Positions 1-6,395 of a stretch of DNA of 12,519 nucleotides are shown here, piece after piece. The DNA lies in NCBI GenBank assembly GCA_049644325.1, contig JBARRR010000032.1, forward strand, positions 1-12,519, written 5' to 3'. Origin of the DNA: DASZHA01 sp049644325. Lineage in GTDB: Bacteria; Chloroflexota; Dormibacteria; DASZGP01. The notes below the pieces were generated by a model that saw only the letters and a program-made list of their open reading frames with translations, was not told the origin of the DNA and ran no database searches. Each line of letters begins with the position of its first letter. Within the stretch, counting starts at the first letter, position 1. The translations under genes were made by a program, and so were the position numbers.

Positions 1-231
1 CGCGGCGCCCTGTCCGGGGAGTGGCCCCCCCTGCGGATTGGGAATCGGAAAGTCGAGAGGCCCGGGAGTCGGCGGGGGCGGAGGTGGCGACGGCGAGGGG
101 TCAGGGCTTGGTGAGTTCGCGCTGGAGATGGCCTTGGCGCCGTTGCCGCACGCGCTCAACACGAGCAACGCGAGCACAAAAAGGGTTACCAGGAGTCGGG
201 GCTTGGACGTAAACAGGGACGTTGTCTTCAT
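1..231 (-). CDS. Partial lipoprotein with proline-rich linker (N-terminus only)
   Basis: The minus strand is open from an ATG at 231 to the window edge, giving 77 residues with no stop, so the C-terminal part is missing. The N-terminus is a typical type II signal peptide: a basic n-region (MKTTSLFTSKPR), a hydrophobic core (LLVTLFVLALLVL) and a lipobox LSAC with the lipidated cysteine at residue 28. From about residue 40 follows a Ser/Pro/Asp linker with a run of prolines (residues 49-54), the usual tether between a lipid anchor and a folded outer domain. No Shine-Dalgarno sequence precedes the ATG. The gene diverges from the methyltransferase cassette. The product should sit on the outer face of the membrane. 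Its function cannot be told because the folded domain is outside the window. The signal peptide makes the reading frame convincing. Confidence 0.75.
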   Translation of the reverse strand, partial: MKTTSLFTSKPRLLVTLFVLALLVLSACGNGAKAISSANSPSPDPSPSPPPPPPTPGPLDFPIPNPQGGPLPGQGAA

Positions 232-235
232 ATAG

Positions 236-250
236 GACGGCTGGGCCGTC
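236..250 (-). other. Leader hairpin just before the lipoprotein start codon
   Basis: GACGGC and GCCGTC form a perfect 6-bp stem around a 3-nt loop, ending 4 nt before the ATG. If the promoter at 260-288 is right, the hairpin would occupy most of the roughly 22-nt leader. It could protect the 5' end of the mRNA or limit ribosome entry. No function is shown by the sequence, and a 6-bp GC stem can arise by chance. Confidence 0.3.
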
Positions 251-259
251 TGCGCCGTG

Positions 260-288
260 AGGGTACCCGCATGGACGCTCGGCGTCAA
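260..288 (-). promoter_or_regulatory. Candidate promoter of the left-edge lipoprotein gene
   Basis: On the minus strand a -35-like TTGACG (plus 283-288) is followed by a 17-nt spacer and a -10-like TACCCT (plus 260-265, TANNNT form). Transcription would start near 253 and give a leader of about 22 nt before the ATG at 231. The spacing is ideal for a housekeeping sigma factor. The -10 matches only the outer bases of the consensus, so this is a moderate candidate. Confidence 0.4.
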
Positions 289-305
289 GCCAATTCGATT
301 ATTGG

Positions 306-323
306 TAGTAGACAAGTCTACTA
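306..323. promoter_or_regulatory. 18-bp perfect dyad, candidate operator
   Basis: TAGTAGAC-AA-GTCTACTA is an inverted repeat with perfect 8-bp arms and a 2-bp centre. It lies between the divergent lipoprotein gene and the methyltransferase cassette, ending 30 bp before the cassette ATG at 354. Its AT-richness in this high-GC region and its position fit a binding site for a dimeric regulator controlling one or both genes. There is no T-run after it, so it is unlikely to be a terminator. The regulator is unknown. Confidence 0.4.
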
Positions 324-353
324 GGGCCGACTCCACTGCTATCGTTCCCTTTC

Positions 354-1178
354 ATGTCGGAGCAGGGTGACTCGACCGCTCCGTCGAAGGACGGGGACGC
401 TGGGTTGCAGGACCATGAAGGCACGGCATTAGCAGCGTTTGCGCCACATGTTTTCGAATTGCTCGAGAAGGCGGCCGAAACCTCGGCCGGCGAAGTCCTC
501 CCGATGGTCTTCGAACTAGTCCGGCCCAGTTCTGTCGTGGACGTCGGCTGCTGGACGGGTGGCTGGCTCGCCGTTGCCCTGAAGTTGGGTGTCAGCGACT
601 TCTTGGGCGTTGATGCGCCCATGACCGACCGGAGCAAGCTCAAGATACCGGAAGCGAATTTTTTCCCCTGGGACCTCAACCAGCCGCTCCGCCTGGAACG
701 CAATTTCGACCTCGCGATCTCCCTCGAAGTCGCCGAGCACCTCGGCGAATACCGCTCCCAGGCTTTTGTCGAGTCGCTCACGTCCCTTGCTCCGGTCGTC
801 CTGTTCTCGGCTGCGATACCAGGCCAGGGAGGAACGGGACACGTCAACGAGCAGTGGCCGGCCTACTGGATCGACCGGTTCGAGGCCCGCGGATGGACCG
901 TCCTCGACTCCCTGCGCGGTCGGCTGTGGTGCAACGAGAGGGTCGCCCACTTCTACTCTCAGAACCTGTTGCTGTTCGCCAGCCCGGAGTGGATGGTCGC
1001 CCATCCAGATGCCGAGCCGGGTTTTGGGGGCCTTCCACTGGTCCATCCCCAGACCCTCCGGTTGGCAACTCAGACCGCGTCCGATCAGTCCGCCCCGACG
1101 CTCCCGCTCCGCGAGCTGCTCCGCCGGTTACCGGGGGCGACCGCGAAAGCGCTGAGGCGACGGTTGCCACGAAATTGA
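354..1178 (+). CDS. Class I SAM-dependent methyltransferase (Methyltransf_23-like)
   Basis: The 274-residue protein has a Rossmann-type methyltransferase core. The SAM-binding motif I is VDVGCWTGGW at residues 62-71, followed by the acidic ribose-binding loop GVDAP (85-89) and a motif IV-like strand DLAISLEVAEHL (119-130). The segment GTGHVNEQWPAYWIDRFEARGW (residues 160-181) resembles the substrate-side region of methyltransferases encoded near glycosyltransferases, where an aligned His is often present. The basic, arginine-rich C-terminus (from about 253) is typical of membrane- or polymer-associated relatives. No Shine-Dalgarno sequence is seen before the ATG. The next gene can start at a TTG overlapping this stop codon, which suggests coupling. 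The likely role is methylation of a sugar or a polysaccharide precursor. The fold is certain, the substrate is inferred from neighbours. Confidence 0.88.
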   Translation: MSEQGDSTAPSKDGDAGLQDHEGTALAAFAPHVFELLEKAAETSAGEVLPMVFELVRPSSVVDVGCWTGGWLAVALKLGVSDFLGVDAPMTDRSKLKIPEANFFPWDLNQPLRLERNFDLAISLEVAEHLGEYRSQAFVESLTSLAPVVLFSAAIPGQGGTGHVNEQWPAYWIDRFEARGWTVLDSLRGRLWCNERVAHFYSQNLLLFASPEWMVAHPDAEPGFGGLPLVHPQTLRLATQTASDQSAPTLPLRELLRRLPGATAKALRRRLPRN

Positions 1179-2038
1179 CGGGGAGGGCTCGTCTGCGACG
1201 CCTGGCGGCGGCGATCCTGCCCCGGCACCAGCCGATGAAGCCGGTCCCCGCCGGCCTCGAGGATGGACTCGACCAAGCGGAGCGGACCACCGAAATCTGG
1301 AGGACGATGATGTGGATCCAGCACGCCGACGTCCGCGCGGACGTCCTCGTCTCGGTGATCCTCCCCACCCACAACCGGGCGACCGTGGTGCCGCGGGCGA
1401 TCCGGTCGGTGATCGCGCAGCATCATCCCTCCTGGGAGCTAATCGTGGTCGACGACGGGAGCGCGGACGAAACCCGACAAGTACTCGCGGCGATCGAAGA
1501 CGAGCGGGTAAGAAGCATCCACATCGACCAGTCGGGGGTGGCGGGCGCGCGCAATCGGGGGTTGTCCGAAGCGCGGGGAAGCTTGATCGCCTACCTCGAC
1601 GATGACAACATCATGGACCCGGCGTGGCTCCGCTCAGTCGTCTGGGCGTTCTCGCGCTGGCCGGGCGTCGATATCGTGTACGGTGCCGACCTCGCTGAGG
1701 ACCTTCGGCCGTATTCGGACCTACCACACCAGATGCCTGTGCTGGTGCTCAGGCCCTTCGACCGCGAGCTGATGGCCCGCACGAGTACTTTCCCGGACAT
1801 CAACGTGCTGGCGCATCGAGCGGGCCTGCCTGAAGCACGCTTTGACGAGCGGCTGTCCGGCAGCGCCGACTTGGACTTCGGGTTTCGACTAACCGCGCAG
1901 CGGTCGATGCTGCCCCTTCCCGTCATCGCGGCGTTCTACTCCACTTCGATCGACGACAGGCTGAGCAACCTCCCAGGGTTCTGGGACGAGATGAGGCTCG
2001 TGCGGGAGCGCACATCGCAGGCATCCCAAGCCGACTGA
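1175..2038 (+). CDS. Family 2 glycosyltransferase
   Basis: GT-A fold glycosyltransferase, 287 residues if started at the TTG at 1175, which overlaps the upstream TGA (TTGA). The catalytic domain begins near residue 59 with VSVILPTHNRA, followed by VVDDGS (91-96, nucleotide-binding Asp), ARNRG (125-129) and the metal-binding LDDDN around 142-144. These are the standard GT2 signatures for an inverting transfer from a nucleotide sugar. The start is uncertain. A GGAGG at 1299-1303 lies 6 nt before an ATG at 1310 (3 nt before one at 1307), which would give a shorter protein starting just before the GT-A domain. An ATG at 1235 is also possible. I keep the long form because the stretch ERTTEIWR...MMWIQHADV looks like the N-terminal helix of related enzymes, but that rests on memory. 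The acceptor is unknown. Confidence 0.88.
   Translation: MTGRARLRRLAAAILPRHQPMKPVPAGLEDGLDQAERTTEIWRTMMWIQHADVRADVLVSVILPTHNRATVVPRAIRSVIAQHHPSWELIVVDDGSADETRQVLAAIEDERVRSIHIDQSGVAGARNRGLSEARGSLIAYLDDDNIMDPAWLRSVVWAFSRWPGVDIVYGADLAEDLRPYSDLPHQMPVLVLRPFDRELMARTSTFPDINVLAHRAGLPEARFDERLSGSADLDFGFRLTAQRSMLPLPVIAAFYSTSIDDRLSNLPGFWDEMRLVRERTSQASQAD
1299..1303 (+). promoter_or_regulatory. Shine-Dalgarno GGAGG inside the glycosyltransferase frame
   Basis: GGAGG sits 3 nt before the ATG at 1307 and 6 nt before the ATG at 1310, in frame with the glycosyltransferase. It is the only strong ribosome binding site near the N-terminus and supports a start at 1307 or 1310, or a second internal start. It also encodes Trp-Arg of the longer protein, so it may be coincidental. 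Confidence 0.4.
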
Positions 2039-2045
2039 ACACGCT

Positions 2046-2870
2046 GTGGCCATCGACGCAAAGGCCTACATCGACCGCCTCGATGAGATTCCGGGATGGT
2101 TCTTCTGGACCGACGCCCTGATCATCGCCGGGTTCGATACCCACCACCAGGCTCGCGGCATTTACGGCAACCTGCTGGAGATAGGTGCTTACCTCGGCAA
2201 GAGCGCAGTCTTGATGGGATTTCTCCGGCGCGAGCCGGAGCGGTTTATTGTCTGCGACCTTTTCACCGCCAAAGGCACGACAGAGGAGAGCGCTCGAGAG
2301 AACCGGCAGTGGTACCAGGACCTCTCCCGAGACGCGTTCGAGCGCAACTACCTCCGTTTCCACAACGTCCTGCCGACGATAGTTGAAGGTCCGTCCAGCG
2401 AGTTGAGTCAACTCGGGCCGGACAGCTCCTTCCGCATGGTGCACGTCGACGGCAGCCACGCCTACGAGGTCGTGCGGGGGGACCTGCAAACAGCCAAGCG
2501 GCTGCTCGGCGATGGGGGAGTCGTGATCATCGATGATTGGCGACAGCCGCACACACCGGGGGTCGCGGCCGCGACGTGGGAGGCGATTCTTCAGACCGAT
2601 CTCATGCCCACCTGCTTCACGGACCAGAAGCTCTATGCCACGTGGGACTCCCACCTCGCCGTGACCGCGGCCCAGGTGGAGGGATGGGGCAGCCCGCAGC
2701 TACCGTTGGGCGTGGAGAGCTTCAACGTGAGGGACAGAATGCTGTACAGGGTCGTCCCACGGTCCTCGTCCGAGGACGGCCAACAACATGCTCCCGGGCA
2801 TGGGGAGCCCACGTGGAGGTCCAAGGTGACATCCCTCATTCGTGGGCGCGGCTCGGGCGCAGCCGGTTAG
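2046..2870 (+). CDS. Class I SAM-dependent methyltransferase (Methyltransf_24-like)
   Basis: A 274-residue protein starting with GTG, 7 nt after the glycosyltransferase stop, so almost certainly in the same operon. Motif I is LLEIGAYLGKS (43-53), the acidic residue after strand 2 is D71 in VCDLF, and strand 4 is MVHVDGSHAYE (131-141), followed by GDGGVVIIDDW (155-165). The HVDGSHxYE and IIDDW pair is the hallmark of the Methyltransf_24 (PF13578) family, found in O-methyltransferases of polysaccharide and natural-product pathways. The last 35 or so residues are polar and probably disordered. With the first methyltransferase and the GT2 enzyme it probably modifies a sugar of a surface glycan. 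The family assignment is firm, the substrate is inferred. Confidence 0.87.
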   Translation: MAIDAKAYIDRLDEIPGWFFWTDALIIAGFDTHHQARGIYGNLLEIGAYLGKSAVLMGFLRREPERFIVCDLFTAKGTTEESARENRQWYQDLSRDAFERNYLRFHNVLPTIVEGPSSELSQLGPDSSFRMVHVDGSHAYEVVRGDLQTAKRLLGDGGVVIIDDWRQPHTPGVAAATWEAILQTDLMPTCFTDQKLYATWDSHLAVTAAQVEGWGSPQLPLGVESFNVRDRMLYRVVPRSSSEDGQQHAPGHGEPTWRSKVTSLIRGRGSGAAG

Positions 2871-3060
2871 CTTTCATCGCGCCGCCCGGCCGTGCAAGGA
2901 GCCGGGGCCAGCCGAAAATGGCGTGTGCAGGAGATCCCCGCTGGCGACAGCGTCGTCATCGCCCCTGGTGAGCGGCACTGGCACGGGGCAGCGCCTCCAG
3001 AGCTTCATGACCCACGTGTCGATGATTGGTCCGCGGTGAGATTAGTGCGGGATTAGTCGG
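2871..3060. other. Convergent intergenic region without a gene
   Basis: This gap separates the end of the rightward glycan cassette from the end of the leftward tetR. I see no supported gene. It holds a 6-bp GC hairpin (CCCGGC/GCCGGG, 2885-2890 with 2901-2906, 10-nt loop) without a T-run, and the repeated word GATTAGT at 3040-3046 and 3051-3057. Either might have a role in ending transcription, but neither is convincing. Confidence 0.5.
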
Positions 3061-3714
3061 TCAGCGGGGAAGGCCGATGGCACGGGTGCAGAAGAGCGTC
3101 AGGGTTTCGACTGCGATGTCGATGGAGTAATCCTCGCCGCCGATGAAGATGCCGTAGGCGAAGCTCTCGATCATGCCGACCATCGCGCGGGCCGCCGCGC
3201 GAGGATCGACGCGGGGGGCGTCGGCGGGCAACGTCGCCTGCAGCCGGATGATGTTGTCACGCAGGTGACCCACCAGCAGCTCGACGAAGAACTCGTCGTA
3301 GTCCTCGCGAAAATGGGCGTCGGCGGCGGATGCCTCACGCAGCAGCCGCATCAGGAGCCGGTTGCGCTGGTAGGTCTCGAGCGTCTCCCGCACCGACCCC
3401 GCGATCTCGCCAGGCACGAGTAGGTCCCGGGTGGCGATGCGATCGAACTCCTCGAAGGCCTGGGTGAGCAGCTCCTTGAGCAGCTCGCTCTTGCCGCCGA
3501 AGTAGAGGTAGAACGTCCCGTGGGCGATCTCGGCCTTGCGCGTGATGTCGTCGATGGTGGTGTCGCGGTAGCCGCGGCGGTCGAACAGCTGCTTGGCGGC
3601 AGTCAGCACCCGGCGGCGGGTGCGCTCGCTCTTCCGGGTCAGCCGCCGGCCGCCGACGGAGGCCTTGCCGGCGCGCCTTGGCGCGGGCGCCCGGGTCGCC
3701 CGCAGCGCGGTCAC
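3061..3714 (-). CDS. TetR/AcrR family transcriptional regulator
   Basis: A 217-residue regulator. After a basic, disordered N-terminus (1-30), the TetR_N DNA-binding domain runs from about 31 to 78: RRRVLTAAKQLFDRRGYRDT leads into TTIDDITRKAEIAHGTFYLY (52-71), the helix-turn-helix with the classic GTFYLYF recognition helix, and then GKSELLKEL. The rest is a helical ligand-binding and dimerisation domain whose effector cannot be read from sequence. It starts with GTG at 3714, overlapping the rsfS stop by 4 nt (GTGA), so it should be translated with rsfS at the end of the rplU operon. TetR proteins usually repress an adjacent or own promoter, but no dyad operator is visible next to this gene. 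The target is unknown. Confidence 0.9.
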   Translation of the reverse strand: MTALRATRAPAPRRAGKASVGGRRLTRKSERTRRRVLTAAKQLFDRRGYRDTTIDDITRKAEIAHGTFYLYFGGKSELLKELLTQAFEEFDRIATRDLLVPGEIAGSVRETLETYQRNRLLMRLLREASAADAHFREDYDEFFVELLVGHLRDNIIRLQATLPADAPRVDPRAAARAMVGMIESFAYGIFIGGEDYSIDIAVETLTLFCTRAIGLPR

Positions 3715-4103
3715 GCCGTCTTCCTCGCCCGGGCGGCGCGCCCACCACCGCGGGCCCGCGTCTCGGCCAGCTCGGCCATCGGCTCCGACGCCCAGAGGGA
3801 CTCGAGGTCGTAGAAGGCCCGCTCCCCCGGCAGGAAGACGTGGACGATGACATCGATGAAGTCGATCAAAATCCAGGCCCCGTCGGCTTCACCCGAGACG
3901 TGGAAGGGCCGGATGCCACGCTCCCGGGCGGCATCCTGGACCGCGTCGGAGATGGCGCGGGTCTGCCGGTCGGTATCGCCCTCGCAGACGACGAAGAAGT
4001 CGGCCATCGAGCTCTTCTTGCGGAGGTCGATGGCAACGACGTCCCGGGCCTTTTTGGCCACCGCGGCATCGCGTGCCAGCCGCACCAACTCAGGGGACGT
4101 CAT
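3711..4103 (-). CDS. rsfS: Ribosomal silencing factor RsfS (YbeB/Iojap family)
   Basis: A 130-residue protein of the family that binds ribosomal protein L14 and blocks joining of the ribosomal subunits when nutrients are short. Family features in order: VVAIDLRKKSSMADFFVVCEG (residues 22-42), the ISDAV helix near 51, and the highly conserved DGAWILIDFIDVIVHVFLP (74-92) followed by ERAFYDLESLW. A short Arg/Gly/Ala tail (about 112-130) lies beyond the usual domain end. It lies 53 nt after nadD, the usual partner in many bacteria. It has no Shine-Dalgarno sequence, and a -10-like CATAAT sits just upstream, so it may also be made from a leaderless transcript. It overlaps tetR by 4 nt. Confidence 0.95.
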   Translation of the reverse strand: MTSPELVRLARDAAVAKKARDVVAIDLRKKSSMADFFVVCEGDTDRQTRAISDAVQDAARERGIRPFHVSGEADGAWILIDFIDVIVHVFLPGERAFYDLESLWASEPMAELAETRARGGGRAARARKTA

Positions 4104-4111
4104 TCGCGCGG

Positions 4112-4140
4112 ATTATGACAGATGAGCCCGCCTTTTCCAG
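4112..4140 (-). promoter_or_regulatory. Candidate promoter giving leaderless rsfS mRNA
   Basis: In the nadD-rsfS gap the minus strand reads CTGGAA (plus 4135-4140, 3 of 6 to the -35 consensus), a 17-nt spacer, and CATAAT (plus 4112-4117, 5 of 6 to TATAAT). The hexamer ends 8 nt before the rsfS ATG, so transcription would start at or next to the start codon. That geometry is typical of leaderless genes in high-GC bacteria, and rsfS lacks a Shine-Dalgarno sequence. Prediction only. Confidence 0.4.
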
Positions 4141-4156
4141 AGGTCCGCAGGTGGTC

Positions 4157-4783
4157 TCAGGCGCCGTAGAGGTGGTGGGAGCGGATGTAGTCCCAGACGG
4201 CGGGGTGGAGGTCGGCGGCAGGGTCCTCCCCCGCCGCCAGCCGCTCGCGGATCGAATCTGCGCTGAGTTCGGGGGAGTCGACCTCCAGGACGCGCGTCTC
4301 CGGGCGCAGGCCGGCGGCGAGCAGGCCGTGCCGGGTGGGTGACTCCTGGCCGCTGCGATTGAAGACCACCACGTCGGCCAAACTGACGATTTCGGGCGCC
4401 GAATGCCAGGTCCCGAACTCGCGGGCGGCGTCCCAGCCGAGCAAAAGCGTCCAGCGCGTCGCGGGGTCGGCTCGCCCCAGCTCACGCAGCGTATCGACGG
4501 CATAAGACGGCCCCGGGCGGCGAACCTCGATGTCGGAGGCGCGAAGCCGGGGGTGGTCGCCGAGCGCCAGCTCAACCATCGCCAGGCGGTCCTCGGCCGA
4601 GGCCTCGGGGCTCTGCCGGTGGGGCGGCCGCCCCGCGGGCACAACCAGCAGCGTCGGCAGGCCGAGCAGCTCCGCGGACTGCTCCGCGACGGCGACGTGG
4701 CCGCGGTGAATGGGGTCGAAGGTGCCGCCGTAGATGCCGGCGCGGCGGTCAGAGCTCGGGGTCAAAGAGGAACTCCGTGTCAC
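4157..4783 (-). CDS. nadD: Nicotinate-nucleotide adenylyltransferase NadD
   Basis: Catalyses ATP plus nicotinate mononucleotide to deamido-NAD and pyrophosphate, in the NAD synthesis pathway. Visible motifs: the nucleotidyltransferase signature GGTFDPIHRGH (19-29, with both catalytic histidines), the substrate-recognition stretch GPSYAVDTLREL (91-102), LLLGWDAAREFGTWH (113-127), and SADSIRERL (174-182), which corresponds to the ISSTxIR motif that grips the ATP phosphates. Length (208 residues) is normal. The GTG start at 4783 overlaps the end of obg by 35 nt. A TTG at 4765, with GGAG 7 nt upstream, would shorten the protein by 6 residues and reduce the overlap to 17 nt. No ATG lies before the catalytic motif. 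Overlap with obg and closeness to rsfS indicate one operon. Confidence 0.95.
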   Translation of the reverse strand: MTRSSSLTPSSDRRAGIYGGTFDPIHRGHVAVAEQSAELLGLPTLLVVPAGRPPHRQSPEASAEDRLAMVELALGDHPRLRASDIEVRRPGPSYAVDTLRELGRADPATRWTLLLGWDAAREFGTWHSAPEIVSLADVVVFNRSGQESPTRHGLLAAGLRPETRVLEVDSPELSADSIRERLAAGEDPAADLHPAVWDYIRSHHLYGA

Positions 4784-6005
4784 CCACCATCACGGTGTCG
4801 CCGGCTTCGGCGCCCGCCTCCAGGAGCGCCTGTCGCAGCCCCGCGCCGGCGAGCTGCCGCCGCATCCTGGCCAGCGCCTCGGGGTTGCCGAGGTCAGCGC
4901 GGGCCACGATCCTCTCAACCGCCCGGCTCTTGACGCGGAAGCCATCCCCCTCCCGGCGAACCGAGATCCGCGCGGCGACGGGCTCCGGGCGATAGACCTG
5001 GAGCAGCGGTTTGGGCGGCTCGTCGGCGCTGGCGAGGGCCTCGGTCAGCTCATCGAGACCCGTCCCCTCCTCGGCCGAAACCAGGTAGCAGGCGGTGCGG
5101 GGCGACTCCAGCTCGGCCGCCAGCTCGCGGGCCGTAAGCTCGGCGCCCGGCAGGTCGACCTTGTTGAGGGCCGCGATCCGGACCCGGCCGGGCAGCTCGG
5201 GGTCGTACCCCTGGAGCTCGGCGATAACGCTCCGCCAGCTCTCCCGTGCCGCCGCCAGGCCGGCCGAGCAGTCGACCACGTGGACCAGGACACCGGCGCG
5301 GCCGATGTGCTTGAGGAAGTCGGTGCCGAGCCCCGCTCCCTCAGCCGCTCCCTCGATAAGCCCTGGAATGTCGGCAAGCGTAAGGCGGGAGCCGTCGGGG
5401 TACTCCACGACCCCGAGGTTGGGCTCCAGCGTGGTGAAGGGATAGCCCGCCACCTTGGGGTTGGCCGCCGTCAGGGCCCCCAGCAGGGTCGACTTGCCCG
5501 CGTTGGGCGCGCCCACCAGCCCGACGTCGGCGATCAGGCGCAGCTCCAGCCGCAGCTCGCGCTCCTCCGAGGGATCGCCCAGCTCTGCGAACCGGGGCGC
5601 CTGGCGCCGGCTGCCGGCGAACTTGGCGTTGCCGCGTCCACCCCTGCCGCCACGGGCGATCCGAAGCTCGTCGCCGTCCGCCCGGATCTCACCGATGACG
5701 TCACCGCTCTCCTCCTCCATGACCACCGTGCCGATGGGGACCAGCACCCTGACGTCGTCGGCGTCGGCGCCGTGGCGCAGCGACCTCGCTCCCGAACCAC
5801 CACGCTCGGCCGCGACCAGGGTGTGGCCACTGAAGTGGGAGAGGCTGTTCACTCCGCTGGAGCCGACCAGGTAGACGTCGCCGCCTCTGCCGCCGTCACC
5901 GCCGTCAGGACCGCCCTTGGGGACGTACTTTTCGCGCCGGAAGGTAACCGCACCCGGACCTCCGGCCCCGGACCGCACTCGGATCCGGACCTCGTCCAGG
6001 AACAT
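4749..6005 (-). CDS. obg: GTPase Obg/CgtA, ribosome assembly and stress
   Basis: A 418-residue Obg GTPase with all three domains. The glycine-rich Obg fold covers about 1-157, with FRREKYVPKGGPDGGDGGRG around 22-41. The G domain has GAPNAGKS (G1, 165-172), FTTLEPN (G2, 190-196), DIPG (G3, 212-215), NKVD (G4, 281-284) and SAEEG (G5, 310-314). The C-terminal OCT domain covers about 342-418. Obg binds the large ribosomal subunit in late assembly, responds to ppGpp, and is essential in most bacteria. It starts 9 nt after the rpmA stop and its end overlaps nadD. In many actinobacteria proB lies between obg and nadD; here it does not. Confidence 0.97.
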   Translation of the reverse strand: MFLDEVRIRVRSGAGGPGAVTFRREKYVPKGGPDGGDGGRGGDVYLVGSSGVNSLSHFSGHTLVAAERGGSGARSLRHGADADDVRVLVPIGTVVMEEESGDVIGEIRADGDELRIARGGRGGRGNAKFAGSRRQAPRFAELGDPSEERELRLELRLIADVGLVGAPNAGKSTLLGALTAANPKVAGYPFTTLEPNLGVVEYPDGSRLTLADIPGLIEGAAEGAGLGTDFLKHIGRAGVLVHVVDCSAGLAAARESWRSVIAELQGYDPELPGRVRIAALNKVDLPGAELTARELAAELESPRTACYLVSAEEGTGLDELTEALASADEPPKPLLQVYRPEPVAARISVRREGDGFRVKSRAVERIVARADLGNPEALARMRRQLAGAGLRQALLEAGAEAGDTVMVGDTEFLFDPEL

Positions 6006-6014
6006 GCCGGGAGC

Positions 6015-6395
6015 TTACGCTTCTTTGGTCGCCTCTGCGCCCGCAGGCTCTGGGGCCGGAGCGGGCTTCTTGGCGGTGGCGGAGCTCTTGGTCGGCGCGG
6101 CCTTCTTGGCGGCGACCGGAGCCTTGGCCGGAGGCGTGGGTTCCAGGGGCAGCACGCTGACGCGCCGCTTGTCGTGCCCATACTCCTGGTAGGCCACGGT
6201 GCCGGTCACCAGGGCGTATAGGGTGTAGTCGCGGCCCAGCCCGACGCCATCGCCGGGATGGATGCGGGTGCCACGCTGGCGCACGATGATGGCGCCAGCC
6301 GGGACCTCCTCACCGCCAAAGCGCTTGACTCCAAGCCGCTGAGCGTTGCTGTCACGTCCGTTGCGGGAGCTCCCGCCGCCTTTCTTGTGTGCCAT
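6015..6395 (-). CDS. rpmA: 50S ribosomal protein L27 with long C-terminal tail
   Basis: The first 85 or so residues are a complete L27: MAHKKGGGSSRNGRDSNAQR at the start, with the N-terminal arm that reaches the peptidyl-transferase centre, then GVKRFGGEEV, GAIIVRQRGT and RIHPGDGVGLGRDYTLYAL. There is no cleavable N-terminal presequence of the Firmicutes type. Residues 86-126 are an extra tail rich in Ala, Lys and Pro, with repeated AAKKA/TAKKPAP-like units and an acidic end; most bacterial L27 proteins stop near 85-95 residues. The ATG shares one base with the rplU stop (TAATG), which implies coupled translation. The tail is probably disordered and may touch rRNA on the ribosome surface. Confidence 0.96.
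   Translation of the reverse strand: MAHKKGGGSSRNGRDSNAQRLGVKRFGGEEVPAGAIIVRQRGTRIHPGDGVGLGRDYTLYALVTGTVAYQEYGHDKRRVSVLPLEPTPPAKAPVAAKKAAPTKSSATAKKPAPAPEPAGAEATKEA

Noticed and set aside
1923..2654. 243-codon open frame on the minus strand opposite the second methyltransferase
   Set aside because: It is antisense to a gene with full methyltransferase motifs and has no recognisable domain or signal.
2885..2906. GC hairpin considered as a terminator for the glycan cassette
   Set aside because: The stem has only 6 bp with a 10-nt loop and no T-run on either strand, so an intrinsic terminator is not supported.
3040..3057. Direct repeat GATTAGT twice, 11 nt apart, near the tetR stop
   Set aside because: It is a 7-nt word repeated once, lies at the 3' ends of both genes, and could easily be chance.
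4734..6221. 495-codon open frame on the plus strand opposite obg
   Set aside because: It is antisense to an unmistakable Obg GTPase. Long antisense frames are common opposite GC-rich genes, and the translation is low-complexity with no motif.
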